Below, in pieces: positions 1 to 6,607 of a stretch of DNA of 8,716 nucleotides. Within the stretch, counting starts at the first letter, position 1, and every line of letters begins with the position of its first letter. The stretch comes from Sphingobacteriia bacterium. GTDB taxonomy: Bacteria; Bacteroidota; Bacteroidia; NS11-12g; UBA955. A program made the translations under genes and the position numbers. Under the pieces are notes generated by a model. That model worked only from the letters and a program-made list of their open reading frames with translations, was not told the DNA's origin and made no database searches. Location: the NCBI GenBank assembly GCA_021151535.1, contig JAGKXC010000083.1, positions 1 to 8,716 on the forward strand, given 5' to 3'.

Positions 1-1029
1 TTATTTGTTGTTTGTGGTAGTTATTATGATATGAAACGCAAATATCCTGAAAGTTCAGATCATTGGATAGCAGCTTATAATTTGAGCGGTAAAAAAATAT
101 GGGAAAACAAAATTCATGATAGTGGTACAAGCAGGTTGTTTATTAGGATATTCCCGAATAAAAAATACCATGGTTACTCCTTGGTTTCTGATGATGAACA
201 TATAAGGGATAGGAAAGAATGGATTATTGTAGATTCTGTGGGAAGGGTAATTAAAAGAGCGCCAGTAGAAAGTAATCCGGCAATAAATCCAATTCATCCA
301 ATTCAAGGTACACATTACAATGGATATTATGATTATGTAATTCCAATAAAAGGTAATAATTTATCCGTTGATCAGTTAAATGATTCGGTAATAATAGCTT
401 CTGTTAGTGACCCATTGGAATATGACCAGGTGAACAATTTATATTTATATGATCAGGATTTTAATATTATCAAACGGATCAAAGATGCAGGGGCATTAGG
501 AATTGTTGCAAACAAATACGGGGGATATGTTGGATTTGGAGGGCCCGGAATATTGGGGTTTAAAAATATTGATGGTTCTACCTACGGTTGGGTTGGGGTT
601 TATCAAAATTCACCTACAGAATTTATAGATATTTATAAAACAAAACAATCCAGAGATGGAGGGTTTTATGGAGTAGCTGTGGGGGAGTACTATCAGAGTT
701 TAGACTTCTCTCAACATTCAGATATGGCTGTTTATGTTTTCAAAACGGATTCAATTGGATTAATCCATCAAAATCGGTTAAAAGATGCAAACCTTCCGTT
801 TAAACTTCAACCCAATCCTGCTCATAACCGGGTGAAAGTTTCCGTTGCTTATTTTTACGGAGATCTAAATGTTAAATTGTATGATGTAACAGGAAAACTC
901 TTGTTAGAAAAAATTCAAACAGATGCAGATGAATTGGATATTAGTTCTTTTACACCAGGTCTGTATTTCTTAAATGCTACCATCATTGCCAACGGACAGT
1001 CCAAAACCCTAAAACTTCAGATTTATTGA
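1..1029 (+). CDS. Secreted protein with T9SS type A sorting domain, 5'-truncated
   Basis: Frame 1 is open from the first base of the window. The first Met codon is at 31, but the preceding in-frame residues (LFVVCGSYYD) fit the protein interior and there is no signal peptide, so I treat the gene as cut by the window edge. Residue numbers here count from that Met. Short stretches around residues 10-27, 63-76 and 233-247 share a loose W-I/V-x-x-x-D/N-S-x-G pattern (e.g. HWIAAYNLSGKKIW). This resembles the divergent repeats common in secreted Bacteroidota proteins, possibly beta-propeller-like. Residues about 256-332 form a T9SS type A C-terminal sorting domain: QPNPAHNRVKV, then LYDVTGKLLLEK, then LDISSFTPGLYFL. 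The domain should direct export across the outer membrane by the type IX system and then be removed. No catalytic motif is visible and the function is unknown. The gene converges on the TonB-receptor gene. The rows at 61 and 361 contain only 18 and 21 G+C of 60 bases, which looks AT-rich. Confidence 0.85.
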   Translation, partial: LFVVCGSYYDMKRKYPESSDHWIAAYNLSGKKIWENKIHDSGTSRLFIRIFPNKKYHGYSLVSDDEHIRDRKEWIIVDSVGRVIKRAPVESNPAINPIHPIQGTHYNGYYDYVIPIKGNNLSVDQLNDSVIIASVSDPLEYDQVNNLYLYDQDFNIIKRIKDAGALGIVANKYGGYVGFGGPGILGFKNIDGSTYGWVGVYQNSPTEFIDIYKTKQSRDGGFYGVAVGEYYQSLDFSQHSDMAVYVFKTDSIGLIHQNRLKDANLPFKLQPNPAHNRVKVSVAYFYGDLNVKLYDVTGKLLLEKIQTDADELDISSFTPGLYFLNATIIANGQSKTLKLQIY

Positions 1030-1032
1030 GTT

Positions 1033-3486
1033 TTATATTCTCAGATGTAAGCGCAAATTTAAACGACGGCCAGTGAGGTAATCGGGAACTCCATAACGAT
1101 TGTTGTTTAGGTCTTTGATCCAACTGTAGCTAATTACGTTGTTGATGTCCAATACATTGAATAAATCAACACTAATCCATGCTTCTGCAATGCCATGCTT
1201 TTTCATCCAAGTGTATTTATTGGCGGAAAAGGTTTTACTGAAACCCAAATCAATTCTTCTGTAGGGCGTAATGACATTGGGTTTGGTTTGATATCTCAAC
1301 ATGCCATCGAAATAATAGGGAATACTTGTTCCAATAAACAAACTCAAATTCACCCTTACCGATGGATTGTTTTTTAATTGATCTTGGAAAACTGCTGAAA
1401 AGTTTACCCTTCTGTCTGTGGGTCGTCTTAACCATTCGCTTTCTACCATTTCACCCTGGGTATTGGAATATGTTATCTTTTCTCTGGTTTGCATCACACC
1501 CAGTGTAAACCAACTTTCCAATCCTTTGGTGAATTCGCCGTAAATTCTTTGATCGAGGCCCCAAGCATATCCATGAGCGGAATTTTGAGCGTAATAGCGA
1601 ATGCGGATATTGTCGAACAAGTAAGGAACCAAATCGTACAGATATTTGCCATAGGCTTCTGCCGTGTATTTAAATCGCTGTTCACGAATGAGTAAGTATC
1701 TTTCTAATCCCAATAATGCATGCCATGATTTTTGTGCCAGCAAACTGCGATTCAACGTGCCGTCAAATCCCCTTAATTCTCTGTAAAATCCAGGTTGGTG
1801 GTATGCGCCTACAGCAAATTTGTATTGAATGGAAGGTCTTTTCAACGAATCATGCCTTACATGTTGGTTATACCATTTGTTGGGTTCCCAAGTAACAGTC
1901 AACCTTGGCATCCATAACCATTCTTGATTTACGGTCCAGTATTGGTTTCTGATACCGGCATTTAACCAAATTTGTTGCGTTTTACTCAAGCGCCATGTAG
2001 CCGAAACATAGTTTTTGAATCGGTAACCATTGAGCTGGTTTTTTGCCAAAATATAATCATCCAAAATGATTGAATCTGCCAAATAACCCATCAAAGAAAC
2101 ATTGTAGTCGGCACTATCGTTGTAATACCATTCCAACATCCTGTCTTTAATGCTTTCTTGGTGTGCACGAATGCCATATTTAACCCAAAACTTTGATCCC
2201 AATTTGCCCAAAGTACCCAAGTGCGCAACCTGAGTAACGGTAGAGTTTAAACGGTTTCTGCCGTGGTCTATGTAATAACCATAACCCAAGGTTCTCAATT
2301 TCTTGCCAAAATTGTCACTACCCAAATCTCTGTCTAATTCGCTTAAACTATAGGCGCCTTGTACATCAAAATATTCTTGTTCTTGGATTTGGGTTTGCGC
2401 CACAATCCATTTAAACTCTTGGTTAAGATTGGGTCTGTAAATGAGGGTAGCAGCCCCCATGCCGTATAAATAATTCAAAGATTCCTGACCTGCCATACCT
2501 ACGTCTAACTGCAATGCAGATTGAATGGTTCCAAATGTGGTGGTGCGTGATATGGGATTTAGGTTGTATTCATTGCGGGCAATATTCCCCAAAAGCTCAA
2601 GCTTCCAATGGCTGTTTAGTTTTACGTTCAAAAAGGCCTGGGCATCCATGAATTGCATGCTGTAATCGCCTGAAACGTTCAAAGATCGGGTAAGCAAAGA
2701 ATTGGAAAAATGACGGAAACTTACGCCGCCGTTCATTTTCTTGTTGCCATTTAAGTATCCAAAACTATTGATCATTGTGCCCAAGTTGGCAATCACACTT
2801 TGGCTATCGGGTTTTAAGTATTGAACATCCAGTACAGAGCTCATTTTATCGCCGTATTCCGCTCCAAATCCGCCGGCACTAAAGTTAACGGTGTTTACCA
2901 AATCTGAGTTGATGAAACTCAATCCTTCTTGTTGTCCATTGCTGATTAATTGCGGTCTAAGGATTTCAATATCATTCACATACACCAGGTTTTCATCGTA
3001 ATTTCCACCCCTAACAGAATAACTGGATGATAATTCATTGTTGGAGCTTACGCCAATCATGGTTTTTACCAAGCTCTCAACGCCGCTTCCAGTGGTGGGG
3101 TTCAGTTGTAACCGTGCTGCGCGAATTTCATCTGAAAATGCAGAGCCGCGGTAGATATTGATGGTAACATCGCCCATGTAATCCAAGCCTTCACCCACAA
3201 TGAGTGTATCCATAGGCAATTGGTTTTTCCAACGATAGCCCAGGATTTTTTCACCGTTTACATAGCCAAATACGGTTGCACCGTTATCAATGAGTTTGAT
3301 GCAAGTAAACTTGCCCGATTCATTGGTTGTGCCCACCAAGATTTCGTCGGATAACCGAATTTCGCAGCGGTTTACCGGTTTATTGTTGTGATCCAACACA
3401 ATCCCATGCGAAATTTCCTGTGCCCAAACATCGCCAGAAAAAAACAGCAGCGAAAAGCAAGAGAATATGATTTTTTTGAATCGCAA
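1033..3486 (-). CDS. TonB-dependent outer-membrane receptor with carboxypeptidase-regulatory-like N-terminal domain
   Basis: An outer-membrane beta-barrel expected to import a ligand using TonB energy; the ligand cannot be predicted. The start is TTG (3484-3486). No ATG exists in frame between it and the upstream stop at 3529-3531, and starting here gives a clean signal peptide, with residues 1-23 ending GDVWAQ. Residues about 24-100 resemble a carboxypeptidase-regulatory-like beta-sandwich (GIVLDHNNKPVNRCEIRL, then TTNESGKF). The plug domain spans about 130-223, with SYSVRGGNYDENLVYVNDIE at 155-174 and FSAGGFGAEYGDKMSSVLDV at 202-221. Residues about 230-817 are the barrel, including ISVDLFNVLDINNV (771-784) and the closing TGRRLNLRL. 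The 817-residue length is ordinary for the group. The last residue is Ile, where outer-membrane barrels usually end in Phe or Tyr. No SusD-like partner is adjacent, so a SusCD glycan pair is not indicated. It is the last gene of the minus-strand block, 74 bases after rpe. Confidence 0.93.
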   Translation of the reverse strand: MRFKKIIFSCFSLLFFSGDVWAQEISHGIVLDHNNKPVNRCEIRLSDEILVGTTNESGKFTCIKLIDNGATVFGYVNGEKILGYRWKNQLPMDTLIVGEGLDYMGDVTINIYRGSAFSDEIRAARLQLNPTTGSGVESLVKTMIGVSSNNELSSSYSVRGGNYDENLVYVNDIEILRPQLISNGQQEGLSFINSDLVNTVNFSAGGFGAEYGDKMSSVLDVQYLKPDSQSVIANLGTMINSFGYLNGNKKMNGGVSFRHFSNSLLTRSLNVSGDYSMQFMDAQAFLNVKLNSHWKLELLGNIARNEYNLNPISRTTTFGTIQSALQLDVGMAGQESLNYLYGMGAATLIYRPNLNQEFKWIVAQTQIQEQEYFDVQGAYSLSELDRDLGSDNFGKKLRTLGYGYYIDHGRNRLNSTVTQVAHLGTLGKLGSKFWVKYGIRAHQESIKDRMLEWYYNDSADYNVSLMGYLADSIILDDYILAKNQLNGYRFKNYVSATWRLSKTQQIWLNAGIRNQYWTVNQEWLWMPRLTVTWEPNKWYNQHVRHDSLKRPSIQYKFAVGAYHQPGFYRELRGFDGTLNRSLLAQKSWHALLGLERYLLIREQRFKYTAEAYGKYLYDLVPYLFDNIRIRYYAQNSAHGYAWGLDQRIYGEFTKGLESWFTLGVMQTREKITYSNTQGEMVESEWLRRPTDRRVNFSAVFQDQLKNNPSVRVNLSLFIGTSIPYYFDGMLRYQTKPNVITPYRRIDLGFSKTFSANKYTWMKKHGIAEAWISVDLFNVLDINNVISYSWIKDLNNNRYGVPDYLTGRRLNLRLHLRI

Positions 3487-3513
3487 AGGCGTATGGATGA
3501 TGTATTTAGCCTT

Positions 3514-3536
3514 AAAAACGCAGAATCTTCAGCGTT
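3514..3536 (-). terminator. Weak terminator-like hairpin between rpe and the receptor gene
   Basis: On the minus strand AACGC (3536-3532) pairs exactly with GCGTT (3521-3517). The 10-base interior can add a GA/TC pairing after a T-T mismatch, and the stem runs into five T residues (3518-3514). It begins 24 bases after the rpe stop and ends 27 bases before the receptor's TTG start, so it could end or attenuate the fumC-folP-rpe transcript. The stem is short and the T-run is partly inside it, so this is only a candidate. Confidence 0.33.
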
Positions 3537-3560
3537 ATTGTAGCCAATGGGAAATTAATC

Positions 3561-4217
3561 TTAAGCGGTAATTGATTTTAATTCTGCAATGGTAGCAATG
3601 GGATCTGCAGCACCAAAAACAGTGTTGCCGGCAACCAAAACATTTGCACCTGCATTTTGTAGAGCCTGGGCATTTTTTAAGGTTACGCCGCCATCAATTT
3701 CAATCAAAGTGGAATGTCCGCCAGCCACAATCATCTCTTTTAAAGTACTCACTTTTTTATAGGTTTGCTCAATGAAGGATTGTCCGCCAAATCCGGGATT
3801 GACACTCATGATACACACCAAATCGCACATATCCAGAACGTCTTGCAATACGTTTACAGGCGTGTGTGGGTTCAATGCCACACCGGCTTTCATTCCGTGG
3901 TTGCGGATATTGGCCAAACTGCGGTGCAAATGGGTGCAAGCTTCGTAATGCACGGTTAAAATATTGGCTCCTGCTTCTGCAAAAGTTTGGGTATAGCGAT
4001 CTGGGTCTACAATCATCAAATGCACGTCTAAGGTTTTTTGCGCATGCGATTTCAATGGTTTCATTACAGGAAATCCAAAAGAAATATTGGGAACAAAAAC
4101 ACCATCCATTACATCCACATGAAACCAATCGGCTTCAGAGCGGTTGATCATATCAATTTCGTCGTACAATTTGCCAAAATCGGCAGATAGGATAGAAGGT
4201 GCAATTTTTACAGACAT
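3561..4217 (-). CDS. rpe: Ribulose-phosphate 3-epimerase
   Basis: Cytoplasmic TIM-barrel enzyme that interconverts D-ribulose 5-phosphate and D-xylulose 5-phosphate in the pentose phosphate pathway. At 218 residues it is full length for the family. It starts at an ATG with the classic N-terminus MSVKIAPSILSADF. Conserved blocks appear in order: WFHVDVMDGVFVPNISFG (31-48), DVHLMI (64-69), GVALNPHTP (112-120), CIMSVNPGFGGQSFI (135-149), IEIDGGV (172-178) and the phosphate-binding VLVAGNTVFGA (193-203). The metal ligands of the family are present as H33, D35, H66 and D175; D35 and D175 are also the expected acid/base pair. Usually the last block reads VAGSA(V/I)F, so Asn-Thr replaces Ser-Ala here, a modest variation. 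The gene lies 27 bases downstream of folP and has its own possible promoter box directly upstream. I see nothing pointing to a related sugar-phosphate epimerase instead. Confidence 0.97.
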   Translation of the reverse strand: MSVKIAPSILSADFGKLYDEIDMINRSEADWFHVDVMDGVFVPNISFGFPVMKPLKSHAQKTLDVHLMIVDPDRYTQTFAEAGANILTVHYEACTHLHRSLANIRNHGMKAGVALNPHTPVNVLQDVLDMCDLVCIMSVNPGFGGQSFIEQTYKKVSTLKEMIVAGGHSTLIEIDGGVTLKNAQALQNAGANVLVAGNTVFGAADPIATIAELKSITA

Positions 4218-4221
4218 GCTG

Positions 4222-4229
4222 CAAATTTA
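4222..4229 (-). promoter_or_regulatory. Possible Bacteroidota -7 promoter box upstream of rpe
   Basis: TAAATTTG on the minus strand matches the Bacteroidota -7 consensus TAnnTTTG exactly and ends 4 bases before the rpe ATG. No convincing TTG is seen at the -33 spacing, where the sequence is the 3' end of folP. Transcription from it would be essentially leaderless. In AT-rich DNA this match could be chance. Confidence 0.25.
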
Positions 4230-4244
4230 ATTCAAGAAACTCAT

Positions 4245-5075
4245 TTACCGTCTGTGAATTTCATTGAAAATCTGAATCGTTTCCATTGCCTCTTTCACAT
4301 CGTGCACGCGCAAGATATGAGCACCTTGGTTTAAGGCATACATATGTAGGGCTGTGCTGCCATTCAGGGCGTCATTGGCAGAAGTGTTGAGCAGTTTATA
4401 AATCATGCTTTTTCTGGAAATTCCGATCAAAATTGGCCGTTGAAAAGCATGCAATTGATGGAAATGATGCATCAATTCATAATTGTGTGCCAAAGTTTTT
4501 CCAAAACCAAAGCCAGGGTCCAATGCCCAATTGAGTATGCCCGCATCTGCAAATTCATTCGATTTTGTGCTGAAATAATCATGCACCTCTTCCGTAATTG
4601 GCTTTAGATAACTGGGATTTTGCTGCATGGTGGTAGGGTTCCCTTTTTTATGCATGGCGATATAATACCATCCACCTGCGGCAACGGTTGGTAACATGTT
4701 TGGATCATCATCGCCCGAAGAAATATCGTTTACAATATCGATATCCAATGAGCCTACTTGTTTGATGACGTCGCTGTAATAGGTGTCAACCGAAATGAGG
4801 CAATCGGGAAAATGCTTGCGTATGATTTCGATGGCGGGGTAAATGCGGTTGATTTCTTCTTGGCTGCCTACTTGGATGCTGCCCGGACGGGTGCTTTGGC
4901 CGCCAATATCCAAAATCGTTGCGCCCTGTTGGAGCATTTCGCCAGCTTTGTCAACTACAGCGTTTAACGAAAACACCCGACTGCCTTCAAAGAAAGAGTC
5001 GGGTGTTGCGTTTAATATCCCCATAACAATGGGGGATTCGAGTGAAATACTTCTTTTAATCGATTGTAATAACAT
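4245..5075 (-). CDS. folP: Dihydropteroate synthase
   Basis: Cytoplasmic TIM-barrel enzyme of folate synthesis that condenses p-aminobenzoate with 6-hydroxymethyl-7,8-dihydropterin diphosphate; it is the sulfonamide target. The 276 residues match the usual length and start at an ATG. The family signatures occur in order: MGILNATPDSFFEGSR (18-33), ILDIGGQSTRPGS (54-66), ISVDT (94-98), NDISSG (116-121), AMHKKGNPTTMQ (140-151), LDPGFGFGKT (185-194), IGISRKS (217-223) and LRVHDVKEAMETI (255-267). Expected pterin and phosphate residues are present: N22, D97, N116, D186, K222, R256 and H258. Two deviations stand out. Loop 1 reads SFFEGS where SFSDGG is usual, and loop 2 reads GGQSTRPG with Gln60 where Glu is usual. 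Both may be lineage norms. The gene lies 36 bases after fumC and 27 before rpe, consistent with co-transcription. No other folate gene is in the window. Confidence 0.97.
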   Translation of the reverse strand: MLLQSIKRSISLESPIVMGILNATPDSFFEGSRVFSLNAVVDKAGEMLQQGATILDIGGQSTRPGSIQVGSQEEINRIYPAIEIIRKHFPDCLISVDTYYSDVIKQVGSLDIDIVNDISSGDDDPNMLPTVAAGGWYYIAMHKKGNPTTMQQNPSYLKPITEEVHDYFSTKSNEFADAGILNWALDPGFGFGKTLAHNYELMHHFHQLHAFQRPILIGISRKSMIYKLLNTSANDALNGSTALHMYALNQGAHILRVHDVKEAMETIQIFNEIHRR

Positions 5076-5111
5076 GATTTGAGAACTAAAAAGCCTACAA
5101 ATGCAGTGTTT

Positions 5112-6524
5112 TTACTTGATCGAATCGTCTGGATTGCCAACCATTTTCTCAGGTCTTACCCATTCATTAAATTGCTCGGCAGTAAGCAAGTTCAATGCAA
5201 TGGCAGCTTCCTTCAAAGTGGTGTTTTCCTTGTGTGCTTTTTTGGCGATTTTCGCTGCATTTTCGTAACCAATATGGGTGTTTAATGCAGTAACCAACAT
5301 CAAGCTTTGATCTACCAAACGCTGAATGTTATCGTGGTTTGGCTCAATTCCAATGGCGCAATTTTCGTTGAAACTCAAGCAAGCTTGACCCAACAATCTT
5401 GCACTTTGCAACATGTTTGAAGCAATAACGGGTTTGAATACGTTTAATTCGAAATGACCTTGAGAAGCGGCAAATGAAACGGCAACATCGTTACCCAAAA
5501 TTTGCGCACAAACCATGGTTAACGCTTCGGGCTGGGTAGGATTTACCTTACCTGGCATGATTGAGCTACCTGGCTCGTTTTCAGGGATGTGAATTTCACC
5601 AATTCCTGAACGAGGACCAGAACTAAGCATACGAATATCGTTTGCAATTTTAAAGCAACTCATCGCCGAACGCTTCAACGCACCGTGCAATTCAACCATG
5701 GCGTCGTGGGCTGCCAAAGCTTCAAATTTATTCGGAGCAGTTACAAAAGGAAGTCCAGTTTCCTTGGCGATATATTTAGCAACCAATTCGCTGTATCCTT
5801 TTGGTGTATTTAATCCTGTACCCACAGCAGTACCGCCCAATGCCAATTCAGAAGCAATAGGAAGTGCGCGATTGATCGCCGCAATACCATTGTCTAATTG
5901 TTGAACATATCCGCTGAATTCCTGACCCAAAGTAAGGGGAGTAGCATCCATAAAGTGGGTTCTACCAATTTTTACGATGTCTTTGTACTCTCTGGCTTTG
6001 TGCTTCAACGTTGTTTTCAACGCCTGCATTCCAGGAAGGGTATAATCAACTACCTGCTTAAATACGGCGATGCTCATCGCAGTAGGGAAGGTGTCGTTAG
6101 AACTTTGGCTCTTGTTTACATCGTCGTTGGGGTGTAAAACTTTGTTCTCATCGGTTAACTTACCCCCTTGCAAAACATGAGCGCGATTGGCGATAACCTC
6201 GTTTACGTTCATGTTGCTTTGGGTTCCACTACCGGTTTGCCAAATTACCAATGGGAATTCTTTATCCAATTTGCCATCCATGATTTCATCGCAAACGGTG
6301 CAAATCATTTCGCATTTTTCAGCAGATAAAACACCCAAATCGCGGTTAGCCATAGCGGCACTCTTTTTCAAAACACCGAAAGCACGAATGATTTCAACTG
6401 GCATAGAACCCTCAGGGCCAATGCGGAAATTGTTTCTACTTCTTTCAGTTTGGGCGCCCCAATATGCGTCAATGGGAACCTTCACTTCGCCCATGGTGTC
6501 ATGTTCAATGCGGAATTGTGTCAT
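5112..6524 (-). CDS. fumC: Class II fumarate hydratase
   Basis: Iron-independent homotetrameric fumarase that interconverts fumarate and L-malate in the TCA cycle. It belongs to the aspartase/fumarase superfamily. The 470-residue length is typical and the ATG start gives the characteristic opening FRIEHDTMGEVKVP. Motifs in order: YWGAQTERSRNNF (21-33), TGSGTQSNMNVNEV (97-110), HPNDDVNKSQSSND (131-144), KIGRTHFMDATPLTLGQEF (185-203) with the catalytic-site His190, and the superfamily signature GSSIMPGKVNP (319-329). S320 is the expected catalytic base and K326 and N328 are substrate-binding. FRIGPE near the N-terminus and TAVGTGLN (232-239) favour fumarase over aspartase, which shares the signature. 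It is the first gene of the apparent fumC-folP-rpe-receptor block. An 83-base gap with a promoter-like box and a dyad separates it from the vWA gene upstream. No defect is visible. Confidence 0.97.
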   Translation of the reverse strand: MTQFRIEHDTMGEVKVPIDAYWGAQTERSRNNFRIGPEGSMPVEIIRAFGVLKKSAAMANRDLGVLSAEKCEMICTVCDEIMDGKLDKEFPLVIWQTGSGTQSNMNVNEVIANRAHVLQGGKLTDENKVLHPNDDVNKSQSSNDTFPTAMSIAVFKQVVDYTLPGMQALKTTLKHKAREYKDIVKIGRTHFMDATPLTLGQEFSGYVQQLDNGIAAINRALPIASELALGGTAVGTGLNTPKGYSELVAKYIAKETGLPFVTAPNKFEALAAHDAMVELHGALKRSAMSCFKIANDIRMLSSGPRSGIGEIHIPENEPGSSIMPGKVNPTQPEALTMVCAQILGNDVAVSFAASQGHFELNVFKPVIASNMLQSARLLGQACLSFNENCAIGIEPNHDNIQRLVDQSLMLVTALNTHIGYENAAKIAKKAHKENTTLKEAAIALNLLTAEQFNEWVRPEKMVGNPDDSIK

Positions 6525-6532
6525 AAGTGTGG

Positions 6533-6540
6533 CAAAGATA
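6533..6540 (-). promoter_or_regulatory. Probable Bacteroidota -7 promoter box of fumC
   Basis: TATCTTTG on the minus strand is an exact TAnnTTTG match located 8 bases before the fumC ATG. A TTTG (6557-6560) lies 16 bases upstream of it; this is slightly closer than the usual spacing to the -33 TTG element. The transcript would have an extremely short leader. It is the best promoter candidate for the whole fumC-folP-rpe block. Confidence 0.45.
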
Positions 6541-6569
6541 AACCCTAACTTTTATTCAAATACTGATTT

Positions 6570-6585
6570 ACATCAATTTTGATGT
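6570..6585. promoter_or_regulatory. Perfect 7-base inverted repeat upstream of fumC, possible operator
   Basis: ACATCAATTTTGATGT reads as ACATCAA, two T, then TTGATGT, a perfect dyad with 7-base arms. Its near edge is 29 bases upstream of the proposed fumC -7 box, so it sits where an activator or repressor could act. It is also 22 bases after the stop of the vWA gene, but no T-run follows on the minus strand, so an intrinsic terminator is less likely. The regulator is unknown. Confidence 0.3.
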
Positions 6586-6607
6586 GGTTTCCCCAAATTT
6601 TCTCGAA

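Noticed and set aside
1061..1077. AAACGACGGCCAGTGAG, which looks like the M13 forward primer site of cloning vectors.
   Set aside because: It lies in frame within the receptor's final strand and encodes the expected TGRRL ending. The bases on both sides depart from the vector sequence as I recall it, so I judge it a coincidence rather than vector contamination. A primer of that sequence might still anneal here.
1033..3486. The receptor as a SusC-type glycan importer.
   Set aside because: No SusD-like lipoprotein gene or glycoside hydrolase is adjacent. At 817 residues the protein is shorter than typical SusC proteins of about 1000.
5080..5110. A possible hairpin (CTGC with GTAG) before a T-run between fumC and folP.
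   Set aside because: Only four pairs including one G-U, so too weak to report as a terminator; the spacing suggests read-through into folP.
5112..6524. Aspartate ammonia-lyase as an alternative for fumC.
   Set aside because: The superfamily signature is shared, but the N-terminal FRIEHDTMGEVKVP and overall motif set match class II fumarase.
5698..6582. Open frames on the plus strand opposite fumC, and similar frames opposite rpe, folP and the vWA gene.
   Set aside because: They lie antisense to strongly conserved genes, show no recognisable domains and have atypical composition, so they are frame shadows.
6570..6585. The inverted repeat read as an intrinsic terminator of the vWA gene.
   Set aside because: It is AT-rich with a 2-base spacer, and no T-run follows on the minus strand. 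A regulatory dyad fits better, though still weakly.
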